34,212 nucleotides of DNA from Planctomycetota bacterium (GTDB lineage: Bacteria; Planctomycetota; Phycisphaerae; Sedimentisphaerales; Anaerobacaceae): contig VRUG01000026.1 of NCBI GenBank assembly GCA_019456255.1, positions 1 through 34,212 on the forward strand, read 5' to 3'. Positions within the stretch are counted from its first letter, which is position 1. Every line of letters begins with the position of its first letter. Of the stretch, positions 18,105-26,936 are shown piece after piece. Below the pieces are notes generated by a model. That model was not told the DNA's origin, did no database searches, and was given only the letters and a program-made list of their open reading frames with translations. The position numbers and the translations under genes were made by a program.

Positions 18105-18278
18105 GGCTTTTTTTTAAATCGCTTATCTTTAATATTAAATTGCTGATTTTCAAAACAATCCTATTGTAACGTCTTTCATATTAAGGAGTTATACAAACAG
18201 TTTGAAAACGGCAATATCTAAGTTTTTTCAAAAAAAACCTTGCTCTCTTTTAGGAATCAAGCCGCTTAAAACCTTTTT

Positions 18279-19334
18279 TCAAGATATCTTCGCCGTCGAA
18301 CCGCGAGTGATAAGGTCGCATTTTATGCTAATTGTAAATGGAGCTTTGTCTTCAATCTTGCCTTCGAGTCTGTCTATCATCACCTTTGCCGCCCGTTGCC
18401 CGATTTCGTGCGGCCTTTGGCGTACCGTTGTCAAAGGCGGACTCATGGTCTTTGCGAATTCCAGGTCTGAAAAACCTATCACAGACAAATCTTCTGGTAT
18501 CCGCAATCCTAAAGCCGCTGCTGCAGCGTAAACGTTTGCAGCTTCATAATCAGAAATTCCAAATACCGCTGTCGGTCGCGGGTCGTCCCGCAAAAGCTCC
18601 TTAGCAACATCAACGCCGTCACTACCATCGGAATCTGCCTGCCAGAGTTTGCATGCAACATCCGAGTTACCCAGTGCCTTTTCGAATCCCTTACGACGTC
18701 GCATTGCCCATGCCTGACTTTCCAGGTCCTCGTGATTGCTCAAACAGGCAATGTGTTTGTGTCCTAATCCAATCAAATGCTGGGCGACTAATTTGCCGCC
18801 AATCTCTTCATCGGTTTCGACAGCATCTACAACTTTTTTTGCGAAATCTGAGTCTATAACGACGACCTGTATATTCTTCTCAATTAACTCTGAAAAGTTA
18901 TCATAATATGTTGCAGCGAGTGGAGGCCACAAAATCAACCCATCAACACGACGGTCGATTAGACGATTGATTTGTTCCAATCCCACATCTTTGGGTTGCT
19001 TTTCATAGAACGACTCGCGAGTGGCACCGCTCCAAACCGTTACAGGCAAATAATCTTTCTGAGTCAACTCGTTGTGAATACCAAATAGTATATCCGCCCA
19101 GTAATAATTAATCGGGGGCATCAAGACGCCGATGGCGCGGGTTTTTCCGGTTTGCATACCATTGACGAGCAGATTACGTCTCCACCCTAATTTTTGAGCC
19201 GCATCTAAAACTCTCTGGCGTGTCTGTTGGGGGAATCGCCCTTTGCCGTTACGCAGGATGATTGAAGCCGCTGTAAGCGATACATTCGCCTCTTTAGCTA
19301 CATCTTTTAACCGTGGTAGTCTTGAGGTTCCCAT
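18279..19334 (-). CDS. LacI-family transcriptional regulator
   Basis: 351 aa; the ATG at 19334 follows a perfect AGGAGG. Residues ~6-30 are a LacI helix-turn-helix (LKDVAKEANVSLTAASIILR), followed by the hinge region. Residues ~62-345 are a periplasmic-binding-like sensor (RAIGVLMPPINYYWADILFG, GLILWPPL, GHKHIACLSNHEDLESQAWA, then DLSVIGFSDLEFAKTMSPPLTTVRQ). Such regulators usually repress catabolic genes and are released by a sugar. It is divergent from the GH30 gene at 19600, with 265 bp between the two starts, so control of that gene and of itself is likely. The inducer cannot be inferred beyond a probable glucan-derived sugar. Confidence 0.92.
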   Translation of the reverse strand: MGTSRLPRLKDVAKEANVSLTAASIILRNGKGRFPQQTRQRVLDAAQKLGWRRNLLVNGMQTGKTRAIGVLMPPINYYWADILFGIHNELTQKDYLPVTVWSGATRESFYEKQPKDVGLEQINRLIDRRVDGLILWPPLAATYYDNFSELIEKNIQVVVIDSDFAKKVVDAVETDEEIGGKLVAQHLIGLGHKHIACLSNHEDLESQAWAMRRRKGFEKALGNSDVACKLWQADSDGSDGVDVAKELLRDDPRPTAVFGISDYEAANVYAAAAALGLRIPEDLSVIGFSDLEFAKTMSPPLTTVRQRPHEIGQRAAKVMIDRLEGKIEDKAPFTISIKCDLITRGSTAKIS

Positions 19335-19353
19335 CGTGCCTCCTGTACTAACA

Positions 19354-19393
19354 ATTATACCTTGCTAAAAACTTTACCAACGCTATTGTAACG
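19354..19393 (-). promoter_or_regulatory. Promoter of the LacI-family gene with candidate operator half-site
   Basis: The perfect -10 TATAAT (19354-19359 on the minus strand) lies 20 nt from the start codon. The -35 is weak (TTGGTA at 15 bp or GTTGGT at 16 bp). Just upstream is CTATTGTAACG (19383-19393), an 11-mer repeated at 18161-18171 near the PEP-CTERM promoter; it could be an autoregulatory half-site, but a clear palindrome is not visible. Confidence 0.4.
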
Positions 19394-19511
19394 GCCAATT
19401 CGGCAAAGTAAAGCGTCACTCTATTATATGCCTAAATTGCGTGCTTAACTATTTTACCTACGTGTAATTCTAACATTCGCCGATTTTAAAGTCAAGTATT
19501 TTTTACCTTAT

Positions 19512-19540
19512 TTGCATTAAAAAGGCAAATATGGTAGTAT
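19512..19540 (+). promoter_or_regulatory. Promoter of the GH30 gene at 19600
   Basis: TTGCAT (19512-19517), 17 bp, TAGTAT (19535-19540), with an extended TGG directly before the -10. The predicted start near 19547 gives a leader of about 50 nt ending in an AGGGA ribosome-binding site. No CGCCATTTTG operator is present here, unlike the other GH genes. Confidence 0.5.
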
Positions 19541-19599
19541 TATGGTTTTTATCAAACTACGCCTTGTTTTTACGTGTTTGCTGTTAGGGAAAAATTGTA

Positions 19600-21042
19600 A
19601 TGACCAAACGAATTATAACAACTGTAATCATCCTGATTTGTATACTCATACAACTTGCGATTGCAAGTGAAAAGGAGCTGGATATGGCAAAAGCCAAGCA
19701 AAATAGTCTCGTTGAAGTAATAGTCACCGCCAAAGACACCAAGGACCGCCTGACAGTTAAAGAACCTGTCACGCTGTCAAAATCCAATGGTTCAGAGTCT
19801 CTTGTGACTGTTGAAATCGATGATTCCAAGACATTTCAAACAATTACAGGTTTCGGGGGCGCCTTTACCGAGGCCACCGCTTACACGCTGTCAAGAATGA
19901 GTCCGGACAAACGTGCCGAAGCTATCAAGGCGTATTTCGACCCTAAAGAAGGGATTGGCTATACCCTCTGTCGAACACATATTAACAGCTGTGACTTTTC
20001 GCTTGGTAATTATGCGTACAATGAAGTAGATGGTGACACCGAGCTTAAACATTTCGACATATCACGTGACAAGCGATGGCTGATACCGCTGATTAAAGAC
20101 GCAATGGCTGTCGAAGGTGCAAGCTTTAAGCTTTTTTCCTCGCCATGGTCACCGCCTGCATGGATGAAGACGAATGGACAGATGAATCAGGGAGGGAAGT
20201 TAAAACCCGAGTACCGCGAGGCATGGGCACTGTACTATGCAAAATATATCAAAGCGTATGCCAAAGAGGGCATAGATATCTGGGGGTTGACTGTTCAAAA
20301 CGAACCGGCAGCTACGCAAAGATGGGACTCATGCCTCTGGACAGCTGAAGAAGAGGGAGCCTTTGTCAGGGACCACCTCGGACCGACACTGGAAAAGCAG
20401 GGCCTCGGCGACACAAAAATCATCATCTGGGACCATAACAAAGATATTATCTTCGAACGAGTAGAACCGATACTATCTGACCCCGAAGCTGCAAAATACG
20501 TCTGGGGTGTTGGATTTCACTGGTATAGCGGCGACGAGTTTGACCACCTTGATAAGGTTCACGAGGCGTTTCCGAATACAAATCTTCTCTTTACAGAAGG
20601 TTGTCAGGAAGGCGGAGTGCATCTAAACGATTGGAAGATTGGCGAACGTTACGGTCATGATATTCTCGGTGACCTCAACAGCTGGACAGTTGGATGGGTC
20701 GACTGGAACATGGTACTTGATGAACGTGGAGGCCCGAACCATGTCGACAATCTTTGCGACGCACCAATCATCGCAGATACCGTCCGCAACGAACTTATTT
20801 ATGAAAACTCTTATTACTATCTTGGACATTTCAGCAAATACATTCGTCCAGGTGCGGTTCGTATTGCAAGTTCGGTAAATAAGGATAATCTCGAAGTGAC
20901 AGCGTTTAAGAACACCGACGGCAAAGTGGCGGTAGTGGTTATAAATCGAACACCCGAAGCTGTTGACTTTGACCTTAAAGTCGGTGACGCGGTTGCAAAG
21001 ACATCGAGCCCGGCGCGTTCTATAATGACACTGCTGTATTAA
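19600..21042 (+). CDS. GH30 family beta-glucanase/glucosidase
   Basis: 480 aa. Residues 1-22 are a signal peptide or anchor (IITTVIILICILIQLAIA). Residues ~75-400 are a GH30 (beta/alpha)8 barrel: ITGFGGAFTEATAYTLSRM at the start, SPWSPPAWMKTNG, acid/base Glu235 in TVQNEP and nucleophile Glu333 in FTEGC. The C-terminal beta-domain of the family follows (RPGAVRIAS, VVVINRTP). It has no extra binding modules and no Cys-rich tail, unlike the GH30 at 30066. It belongs to the glucosylceramidase-like branch (subfamilies 1/3), where beta-1,6-glucanases occur; in this context cleavage of beta-1,6 branches of laminarin-like glucan is likely but not proven. It is divergent from the LacI gene and converges on the GH16-like gene. 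Confidence 0.88.
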   Translation: MTKRIITTVIILICILIQLAIASEKELDMAKAKQNSLVEVIVTAKDTKDRLTVKEPVTLSKSNGSESLVTVEIDDSKTFQTITGFGGAFTEATAYTLSRMSPDKRAEAIKAYFDPKEGIGYTLCRTHINSCDFSLGNYAYNEVDGDTELKHFDISRDKRWLIPLIKDAMAVEGASFKLFSSPWSPPAWMKTNGQMNQGGKLKPEYREAWALYYAKYIKAYAKEGIDIWGLTVQNEPAATQRWDSCLWTAEEEGAFVRDHLGPTLEKQGLGDTKIIIWDHNKDIIFERVEPILSDPEAAKYVWGVGFHWYSGDEFDHLDKVHEAFPNTNLLFTEGCQEGGVHLNDWKIGERYGHDILGDLNSWTVGWVDWNMVLDERGGPNHVDNLCDAPIIADTVRNELIYENSYYYLGHFSKYIRPGAVRIASSVNKDNLEVTAFKNTDGKVAVVVINRTPEAVDFDLKVGDAVAKTSSPARSIMTLLY

Positions 21043-21058
21043 GAATAAACAATGTCAC

Positions 21059-22600
21059 TTACTCGCTGGCGGGTTTAATTTCGATGTAGTTTAGATTAAG
21101 GCCTTCATACTCAACGAAAAGTTTCATCACCTGTTTACCAGCTTTTAGTTCTACGTTTTTCGCAACAAGGTCGGTGTATTTTTGCCAGTCGCCTGTATTT
21201 GGAATAGCCATTGTCCCAGTTTTATTTTCACCATCAAATTCGATGTGAATTTTTGCGCCATCCTGCGGCGTAGCTACCCTGCATATAATGTCATATGTTC
21301 CGCTTTTGGCGACGTTTACGGTATATTGCAGCCATTCATCGGTGATCATCCATCCGATATCAAAACCACCCTCTTCGCAATCTTGAATATCAACACTAAC
21401 ATCACGGCGGTATGCTCCGCCGGCATTGCCGGTGTCTGTATCGTAATACGATTCGCCTTTGACACTCTTGTCGAAATCTTCGGCTTCTATTTTGCCGGGA
21501 ATCTGTGCAGGGACACCACTAAAAGGCTCAGGCGGACAGCCAATACCATATTCAATTGAAATACCATCGGCACCGACATAATCCTGGGTATCGATCGCCC
21601 TTGCTCTTATTTTGTAGCAGCCGTCAATAGCAGGCCAATTAAAGCTATAGGGAGGCCTGGTGCTTTCGCCAATCAATTCGTCGTTCTTGTAAAACTGCAC
21701 TTTTTTGAGCTTACCTTCGGGGTCCGAGGCATCAACTTCTACAATGACATCGCCGCTTAGTATTGCTTTGTCGGCGGGGCTTGTTATTTTCACTTGCGGT
21801 GGTTTATTATTACCTACAGTTTCATAAACCCGAATCCAATCCACCGCCATTTGCTGAGGCCATGAAATATTTTCATCAACTTCGCGGGCTATGGAAATAT
21901 TCATTCCAAGATAAAAGGGCTTATCAAAAGGTGCAGGATATAGCCCGCCAGTAGTTGACCAGTCATTTTGAATAGCATAGAGTTTTTCGTCAACATACCA
22001 TCTCATTTCATAAGGCTGCCATTCCAATGTATAGACGTGAAAGTCTCTGGAGAAATCTGTTCTCTGGTCACTGAAGCTTTTAGCAATGTGGTCGCTGCCG
22101 TGACCGTGACTGCCGAAATAAATACCACCGGCAATTTCTTTTGGGTTTTGGCCATTAACGCCGACAACATCAATCTGCCCGCTTGCAGCCCAGACGCCAT
22201 AATTCAAGTCAACCGGCAGCAGCCATAACTTTGATTGGATGCCCTGACCTTTAGGCATTTTGATTCTTGCTTCTACTTTGCCGTACAAAAAGTCGAACTT
22301 GCCATAGCTATTAAGCCGGGCAGATGTATAATTGCTAATATCATATTTTTCTTTGTCGGCCTGTATTATGAGCCGGCCATTTTTGATAAATGAATTTTCT
22401 CTGCGGTCGGTATAGTATTGAACCTGCTGAGCAGTGCTAACAACACCCGGATATACTTCATGCTGCCAGTTAGATGCCTTTATTGGCTTTGAGTTGAATT
22501 CATCCGACCATACGAGTTTGTAGCTTTTTTGAACACCACACCCGGATAAAAGAAAAAGTGCAAGCAATAATAACAACGCCAATTTTGAAGACTGAAACAT
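21059..22600 (-). CDS. GH16-fold lipoprotein lacking both catalytic Glu (probable glucan-binding pseudoenzyme)
   Basis: 513 aa; the ATG at 22600 lies 7 nt after GGAG, and an in-frame TTG directly before it is ignored. It has a lipoprotein signal with lipobox LSGC (Cys21). Residues ~28-262 are a GH16 laminarinase-like fold that aligns throughout with the enzyme at 25056. The catalytic EIDxxE motif reads QIDVVG: Gln142 replaces the nucleophile, Asp144 is kept, Gly147 replaces the acid/base. The preceding GMWPAFWMMP of the active paralog is GIQSKLWLLP here. Residues ~270-352 are an Ig-like Big_9 domain and ~365-510 a CBM6-like domain. The frame is intact and other fold residues are kept, so it looks selected rather than decayed. 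Probable role: surface capture of beta-glucan, analogous to surface glycan-binding lipoproteins. It is possibly co-transcribed with the gene 101 nt upstream. Confidence 0.88.
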   Translation of the reverse strand: MFQSSKLALLLLLALFLLSGCGVQKSYKLVWSDEFNSKPIKASNWQHEVYPGVVSTAQQVQYYTDRRENSFIKNGRLIIQADKEKYDISNYTSARLNSYGKFDFLYGKVEARIKMPKGQGIQSKLWLLPVDLNYGVWAASGQIDVVGVNGQNPKEIAGGIYFGSHGHGSDHIAKSFSDQRTDFSRDFHVYTLEWQPYEMRWYVDEKLYAIQNDWSTTGGLYPAPFDKPFYLGMNISIAREVDENISWPQQMAVDWIRVYETVGNNKPPQVKITSPADKAILSGDVIVEVDASDPEGKLKKVQFYKNDELIGESTRPPYSFNWPAIDGCYKIRARAIDTQDYVGADGISIEYGIGCPPEPFSGVPAQIPGKIEAEDFDKSVKGESYYDTDTGNAGGAYRRDVSVDIQDCEEGGFDIGWMITDEWLQYTVNVAKSGTYDIICRVATPQDGAKIHIEFDGENKTGTMAIPNTGDWQKYTDLVAKNVELKAGKQVMKLFVEYEGLNLNYIEIKPASE

Positions 22601-22701
22601 CAATTTTCTCCTTTTTTAAGTTTTTTATTAGCAGGATTTAAACATTTTAGTCTACTCAAAAAGTGAGATATAGCAAGACAAATCACGCTAAAACACTGGT
22701 C

Positions 22702-24765
22702 TTATTCGTAGTATGGCTTGCCAAGTTTAAAAAGTTTCAGACGTTTTTTAATTCCTTCTGCCATGTCCTGTTGGTCAGCTGCCTCGGCCAGGTCAATTGC
22801 TTTTTGTGCTGTCTGGCGAGCCTTTGCAAAATCACCAGCAGCGGCATAAGCAACTGCTAATGTGTCCATCGCTGCCGAATTTTTAAAATCTAAAAGTTCA
22901 CATGCACGATAGCCATACTCAACCGCCTTGGCAGGATTATAGTAACTTTCATCCTTATAGACCGCTTTATGCCACGCCAAATTATTAAGGATCTCAGGCT
23001 GATCGGACTCGAACTCAATAATTTTTTCCCAGCTCTCAAGAGCCTGCTTGATTTTGCCCTGACTAAAATAAACCTCTGACAGGCTGACAAGTACCGCAGG
23101 CTGTCTCGGGTTAAGCGTTAGTGATATTTCGTAATGGTCAACTGCCTGAGTTTTTTTGTCCTGAGCGCGAAACACATCTGCCAATCGATTATGTACTTTG
23201 GGTTCGCGTGGATTAAGCTCCATCGCTTTATTTAAATATTTCAAAGCCTCATCCAGTTCGCCCTCGGCCAAAGCTATGTCACCCATATCAAAGTAAGGCC
23301 AGAAAAACTTCGGTCTTACCGAAATCAATTCCCTGCAAACAGATTTCGCTATTGCATATTGCCGTTCCTGAATAAGTACCGGTACTCCCGCAAGAAGTAC
23401 ATGAAAAGCAATTAAATTCTTTGGGTCCTCTTTAGTTTGGTCAAACTCGAATTCTTCAGTCACTGCTCCGGTAACATAACCAAGGGCTTCGAGTCGCTGC
23501 TTTGCCTCATCGCTTAATTCCATTTTGCTGTCTTTTTTGCTGCTGCTAACTGTTTGTTCTAAAATCTGTTTCAATTTGTCCTGCAATATGCGAGCCTGTT
23601 GAGGGTGTTTTCGGATAAGATTAGTGTTTTCATAAGGGTCCTCAACAATGTCATAAAGTTCAGGTCTGGTCGTTTGTATATATTTCCATCGGTCCGTGAC
23701 AATGCCCAATAAGGAACTGGCACCATATTTAGTCGGATAAAGGCTCTCGCAATATAGATACCTTTGCTGTTTTGAGAGTTTTCTACCGCTAAAGGCCGGT
23801 GACAGGTCAATTCCCTGAATATCAGCAGGCACATCAAAACCAAGCAAGCTACAAATAGTCGGCATGATATCAATCAAACCAACCGTTTGAGAAATTCTTC
23901 GCCCTTCCCGCTGATTCGGCAACTTAATAATAAGAGGAACTTTGACAGCACTTTGATAAATATAATAGCCGTGAGTTCTTTCGCCATGTTCTTTGAGCAT
24001 CTCTCCGTGGTCGGCGGTAATTATAATTAAACTCGAATCGTAGAGTTTTAATTCCTTCAGCTTTTTCAAAACCAGCCCGATGCAATAATCGGTATACGCA
24101 ATTTCACCGGCGTAAGGGTCGTCCTTATATTCAGTAGCAAACGGTTCGGGCGGAATGTATTGCGAGTGAGGGTCGTAGTAATGCAGGAATAAGAAGAAAT
24201 CTTCATCCTTTTGTTTTTCCAGCCATTTATTGGCACGCTCGGTTGCCTCAAGCCCCCTTCGTTCAAGAAATCCTAAACTGCTTAGTTTCTCTTCGAACTT
24301 GTCGTCATAGCTGTCAAAGCCCTGATTCATATCAAACCTTGAATTAAGAATAAAGGTACTGACAATGGCACCGGTAGTGAAACCTTTCTGTTGTAATATC
24401 TCAGCGATACTGAGATTTGATTGGCCTACTCTATAGCCGTCATTATCATGGACACCATGATAAGGCGGTATCGTACCGCATAACATAGAAGTATGAGCAG
24501 GCAGGGTTTGCGGTATTGGTGAAATTGCATTTTCAAAAAGAAAACCTTCTTTGGCAACAGCATCGATATTCGGTGTGGTATTACAGGGGTAGCCATAACA
24601 GCTAAGATGGTCGGCCCGACAAGTATCGATGCTTATGAGGATTACGTTGCGAATTTTTTCGGGTTGTAAAAGCGAACGAACGAAAAAAAAACAAACAGCC
24701 GCTACTGCCAGTAATAACAGTGACTTTCTTAAAGTCACGGTGTTCCTCTTTTGCTTTTCACTCAT
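22702..24765 (-). CDS. Membrane-anchored sulfatase-fold/TPR protein, Thr-type active site (paralog 6)
   Basis: 687 aa from the ATG at 24765; an in-frame TTG at 24783 has no ribosome-binding site, whereas GAGG lies 11 nt before the ATG. The anchor is at ~14-33; the sulfatase-fold domain spans ~38-445 with SIDTCRAD and TADHGEMLKEHGE. The nucleophile segment is QTLPAHTSMLCG (Thr87, His91). Four or so TPRs follow (YFDMGDIALAEGELDEALKY, VHNRLADVFRAQDKKTQAV), then the shared AMDTLAVAYAAAGDFAKAR module. It stands apart from the main block, between the GH16-fold lipoprotein and the active GH16, which ties this protein family to the glucan genes physically. It has its own promoter at 24799-24827. Confidence 0.85.
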   Translation of the reverse strand: MSEKQKRNTVTLRKSLLLLAVAAVCFFFVRSLLQPEKIRNVILISIDTCRADHLSCYGYPCNTTPNIDAVAKEGFLFENAISPIPQTLPAHTSMLCGTIPPYHGVHDNDGYRVGQSNLSIAEILQQKGFTTGAIVSTFILNSRFDMNQGFDSYDDKFEEKLSSLGFLERRGLEATERANKWLEKQKDEDFFLFLHYYDPHSQYIPPEPFATEYKDDPYAGEIAYTDYCIGLVLKKLKELKLYDSSLIIITADHGEMLKEHGERTHGYYIYQSAVKVPLIIKLPNQREGRRISQTVGLIDIMPTICSLLGFDVPADIQGIDLSPAFSGRKLSKQQRYLYCESLYPTKYGASSLLGIVTDRWKYIQTTRPELYDIVEDPYENTNLIRKHPQQARILQDKLKQILEQTVSSSKKDSKMELSDEAKQRLEALGYVTGAVTEEFEFDQTKEDPKNLIAFHVLLAGVPVLIQERQYAIAKSVCRELISVRPKFFWPYFDMGDIALAEGELDEALKYLNKAMELNPREPKVHNRLADVFRAQDKKTQAVDHYEISLTLNPRQPAVLVSLSEVYFSQGKIKQALESWEKIIEFESDQPEILNNLAWHKAVYKDESYYNPAKAVEYGYRACELLDFKNSAAMDTLAVAYAAAGDFAKARQTAQKAIDLAEAADQQDMAEGIKKRLKLFKLGKPYYE

Positions 24766-24798
24766 AACTTTGCAAATCCTCAAATAAAACCTTTTGTC

Positions 24799-24827
24799 AG
24801 TATAGGCAAAAAAGGAAGTTACAGCAA
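24799..24827 (-). promoter_or_regulatory. Promoter of sulfatase-fold paralog 6
   Basis: On the minus strand, TTGCTG (24822-24827), 17 bp, TATACT (24799-24804), about 35 nt upstream of the ATG at 24765. There is no CGCCATTTTG operator nearby. Confidence 0.5.
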
Positions 24828-24867
24828 GGTAATTTGCAGTATCGGAGGGAGTGTTGCATTTTTTCTA

Positions 24868-25005
24868 AAGTAGATTCCCCCGAACATGCCAGAGACACTT
24901 ACCGTAACGGTTCCTTCGTAACCGACCTCATCTCTGTTACCCCCAGAGATGAGGAGTTTGCATTCATCCACGGGTAAACCCGTGGATTCCTGTAAGGAAG
25001 AAAAA
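24868..25005. repeat. Palindrome-rich intergenic repeat, copy 2
   Basis: Second copy of the element at 17021-17159, in the same orientation and the same context: upstream of a minus-strand sulfatase-fold gene and directly past the terminator of the next gene. The CCACGGGTAAACCCGTGG palindrome is perfect. The inner stem CATCTCTG / CAGAGATG is better formed here, while the CGGTTCC hairpin has one mismatch, so hairpins are partly maintained despite sequence drift. No ORF is present. Confidence 0.65.
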
Positions 25006-25030
25006 AGCGAGGCCGCTTATGCAGCCCCGC
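25000..25030 (-). terminator. Terminator of the GH16 gene
   Basis: 10-bp stem, GCGGGGCTGC / GCGGCCTCGC on the minus strand with two G-U pairs (25007-25030), ATAA loop, then a U-tract (25000-25006). It is one of four almost identical terminators after the GH genes and the orphan tail. Confidence 0.8.
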
Positions 25031-25055
25031 CTTTAAAAAACGCTAAAGCAAAATA

Positions 25056-26936
25056 TCAGTTGTTGTCACAAGTTTCAACATTATCACCAGATGCGTAAGG
25101 CAACGAACCAGTAACATCATCAACACAAAAACCAAACGTTGGCTTTTTTACTTGTGCTGTGGTAATAAGGTCAACAACACCACTGCCATTAGTAGTACCG
25201 GAAACCGTTTCACTAAAGTCACCGGTAAATGTCCCTGTCACGTCGGCGCCGGCAACAGGATTGCCGCAGTCGTCATTGATAGTAACTGTGGCTTTGCCTC
25301 TCTTATTACCCCGACTGCCCGAAGCAGTTCCAGGAACAATAGATTCGACATGCATTGAAGAAGATGTGCAAGGAGAACCACCACCAGTGACATTATAATA
25401 GTTAAGATTAAACTCATCTGTTGCCGAACCAGTATTAACAAATGTCATCTCCTGCGGACCTGCACTCAAATCAGCAGATGCTGACACTGTCACCCAGTTC
25501 TGCCATCCGCCTGTTATAGGAACAGAGATATTACCTGTCTTATCGACACCATCAAACTCTATATGGAAATTACCACCAGTAGCATTCGATGCAACTCTAA
25601 CTTGGACGGTATAAGTGCCGGCTGATGCTACATCAACCTGATAATCCATCCATTCATTCGCCGATATCCAGCCAACGTTGTAACCGCCGCCTGTATCGGT
25701 ACAGGCTTCCATGTCAACATCTGTGTCTGGTCGGTAGGCTCCGCCATTATTTCCGGCATCAGCATCGTAATAAGCTTCTCCATTGGGACCTAAATCGAAG
25801 TCTTCAGCTTCAATCTGACCAGGGATTGCCTGCGGACTGCCATAGAACGGCAGTTGCGGACAACCGCCTCCTACCGTGATGTCTATGGTGCCTTCGGCCT
25901 GTCCACCAAGGTCATCAAGTGCCGTTGCCTTAAGTGTGTAACAACCGTCGACAGCACCCCATGAAATACTGTAAGGAGCAGTTGAATCCTCACCTATGAA
26001 TGTGCTGCCTGCAAAGAACCAGACACGGTCAATCGTTCCATCGGAATCGGAAGCCGAAGCTTCAATGGTGACGTTGCCAGCTGGAAGATTTGCTCCGTTG
26101 GATGGGCTTGTAATGCTAACACTCGGGTCGGTATTCGGATGCTGATAGACTCTTACCCAGTCAACAAGCATCTCCTGCGGGAAAATCGTAGAAGCATCGG
26201 GTGCTCCGGGCCAGTCTCCGCCAACTGCAATGTTCAGGATAAAGTTGAAACGCTTATCAAAAGGAGCAAACTCATTCCACGCAGCATCATCAACCCACCA
26301 CCCGCTATTGGTTCTGGTGTAATAGAGATTACCATCAACATACCAGCGAAATTCCGTTGGTTCCCACTCTATTGCATAGGTGTGAAAGGCATCTGAGAAG
26401 ATAGTGGCGCTTGGACCGCGTCCTTCTCTATAATCTCCGAATGAATTTCTGTTATCAGGCCATACTCCGCCGTAGTGAACGCTGCCCCTGATGTAATTCA
26501 TTTCATTGACAGCTTCCAAAATATCGATTTCGCCGCTTGCTGCCCAGCCTCCATATGCCCAGTCCGTCGGCATCATCCAGAAGGCAGGCCACATTCCCTT
26601 ACCATTAGGGATCTTAATTCTTGCTTCCAACCTTCCATAAAGGAAATCCTGCAGGCCATCAGAAGTAAGGCGAGCAGATGTGTAGTTATATTCCTCATAC
26701 TGTTCTTCTCTGGCAACGATATGCAGATATCCGCCGGAAACGAAAGAATTTTCCGGACGACCGGTATAATACTGCATCTCATTATTGTTACCTGCTCCGC
26801 CCCAAACTTGATGCCACCAGTTCTGGCTATTGATACTGCTGCCATCAAATTCATCTGCCCAGACAAGCTGATACACCGCCTGCGCAGTACTTGACATAAA
26901 CATAACAAACAAAATCATTAAAACTATTTTTCTCAT
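25056..26936 (-). CDS. GH16 beta-1,3-glucanase (laminarinase-like) with Ig-like, CBM6 and C-terminal Ig-like domains
   Basis: 626 aa; the ATG at 26936 follows GGGAG. Residues 1-20 are a signal peptide. Residues ~22-265 are a GH16 (subfamily 3 type) catalytic domain with EIDILE intact: nucleophile Glu136, Asp138, acid/base Glu141. Residues ~270-355 are a Big_9 Ig-like domain (SITSPSNGANLPAG), ~368-515 a CBM6-like domain (GYNVGWISANEWMDYQVDVA), and ~525-620 an invasin/Big-type Ig domain (ATVTINDDCGNPVAGADVTG) ending ETCDNN. It should cleave internal beta-1,3 bonds of laminarin-like glucan outside the cell. It is a paralog of the inactive GH16 at 21059. Expression is probably activated through the operator at 27149-27179, 213 bp upstream of the start. 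It lacks the Cys-rich tail of its GH3 and GH30 neighbours. Confidence 0.92.
   Translation of the reverse strand: MRKIVLMILFVMFMSSTAQAVYQLVWADEFDGSSINSQNWWHQVWGGAGNNNEMQYYTGRPENSFVSGGYLHIVAREEQYEEYNYTSARLTSDGLQDFLYGRLEARIKIPNGKGMWPAFWMMPTDWAYGGWAASGEIDILEAVNEMNYIRGSVHYGGVWPDNRNSFGDYREGRGPSATIFSDAFHTYAIEWEPTEFRWYVDGNLYYTRTNSGWWVDDAAWNEFAPFDKRFNFILNIAVGGDWPGAPDASTIFPQEMLVDWVRVYQHPNTDPSVSITSPSNGANLPAGNVTIEASASDSDGTIDRVWFFAGSTFIGEDSTAPYSISWGAVDGCYTLKATALDDLGGQAEGTIDITVGGGCPQLPFYGSPQAIPGQIEAEDFDLGPNGEAYYDADAGNNGGAYRPDTDVDMEACTDTGGGYNVGWISANEWMDYQVDVASAGTYTVQVRVASNATGGNFHIEFDGVDKTGNISVPITGGWQNWVTVSASADLSAGPQEMTFVNTGSATDEFNLNYYNVTGGGSPCTSSSMHVESIVPGTASGSRGNKRGKATVTINDDCGNPVAGADVTGTFTGDFSETVSGTTNGSGVVDLITTAQVKKPTFGFCVDDVTGSLPYASGDNVETCDNN

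Noticed and set aside
18190..18278. Terminator downstream of the LacI-family gene
   Set aside because: There are A/T tracts but only a 4-bp stem (CTTG/CAAG); too weak to call.
3610..24765. Calling the six TPR proteins arylsulfatases
   Set aside because: None has Cys or Ser at the formylglycine position; Thr and His occupy the key sites, so only the fold name is used.
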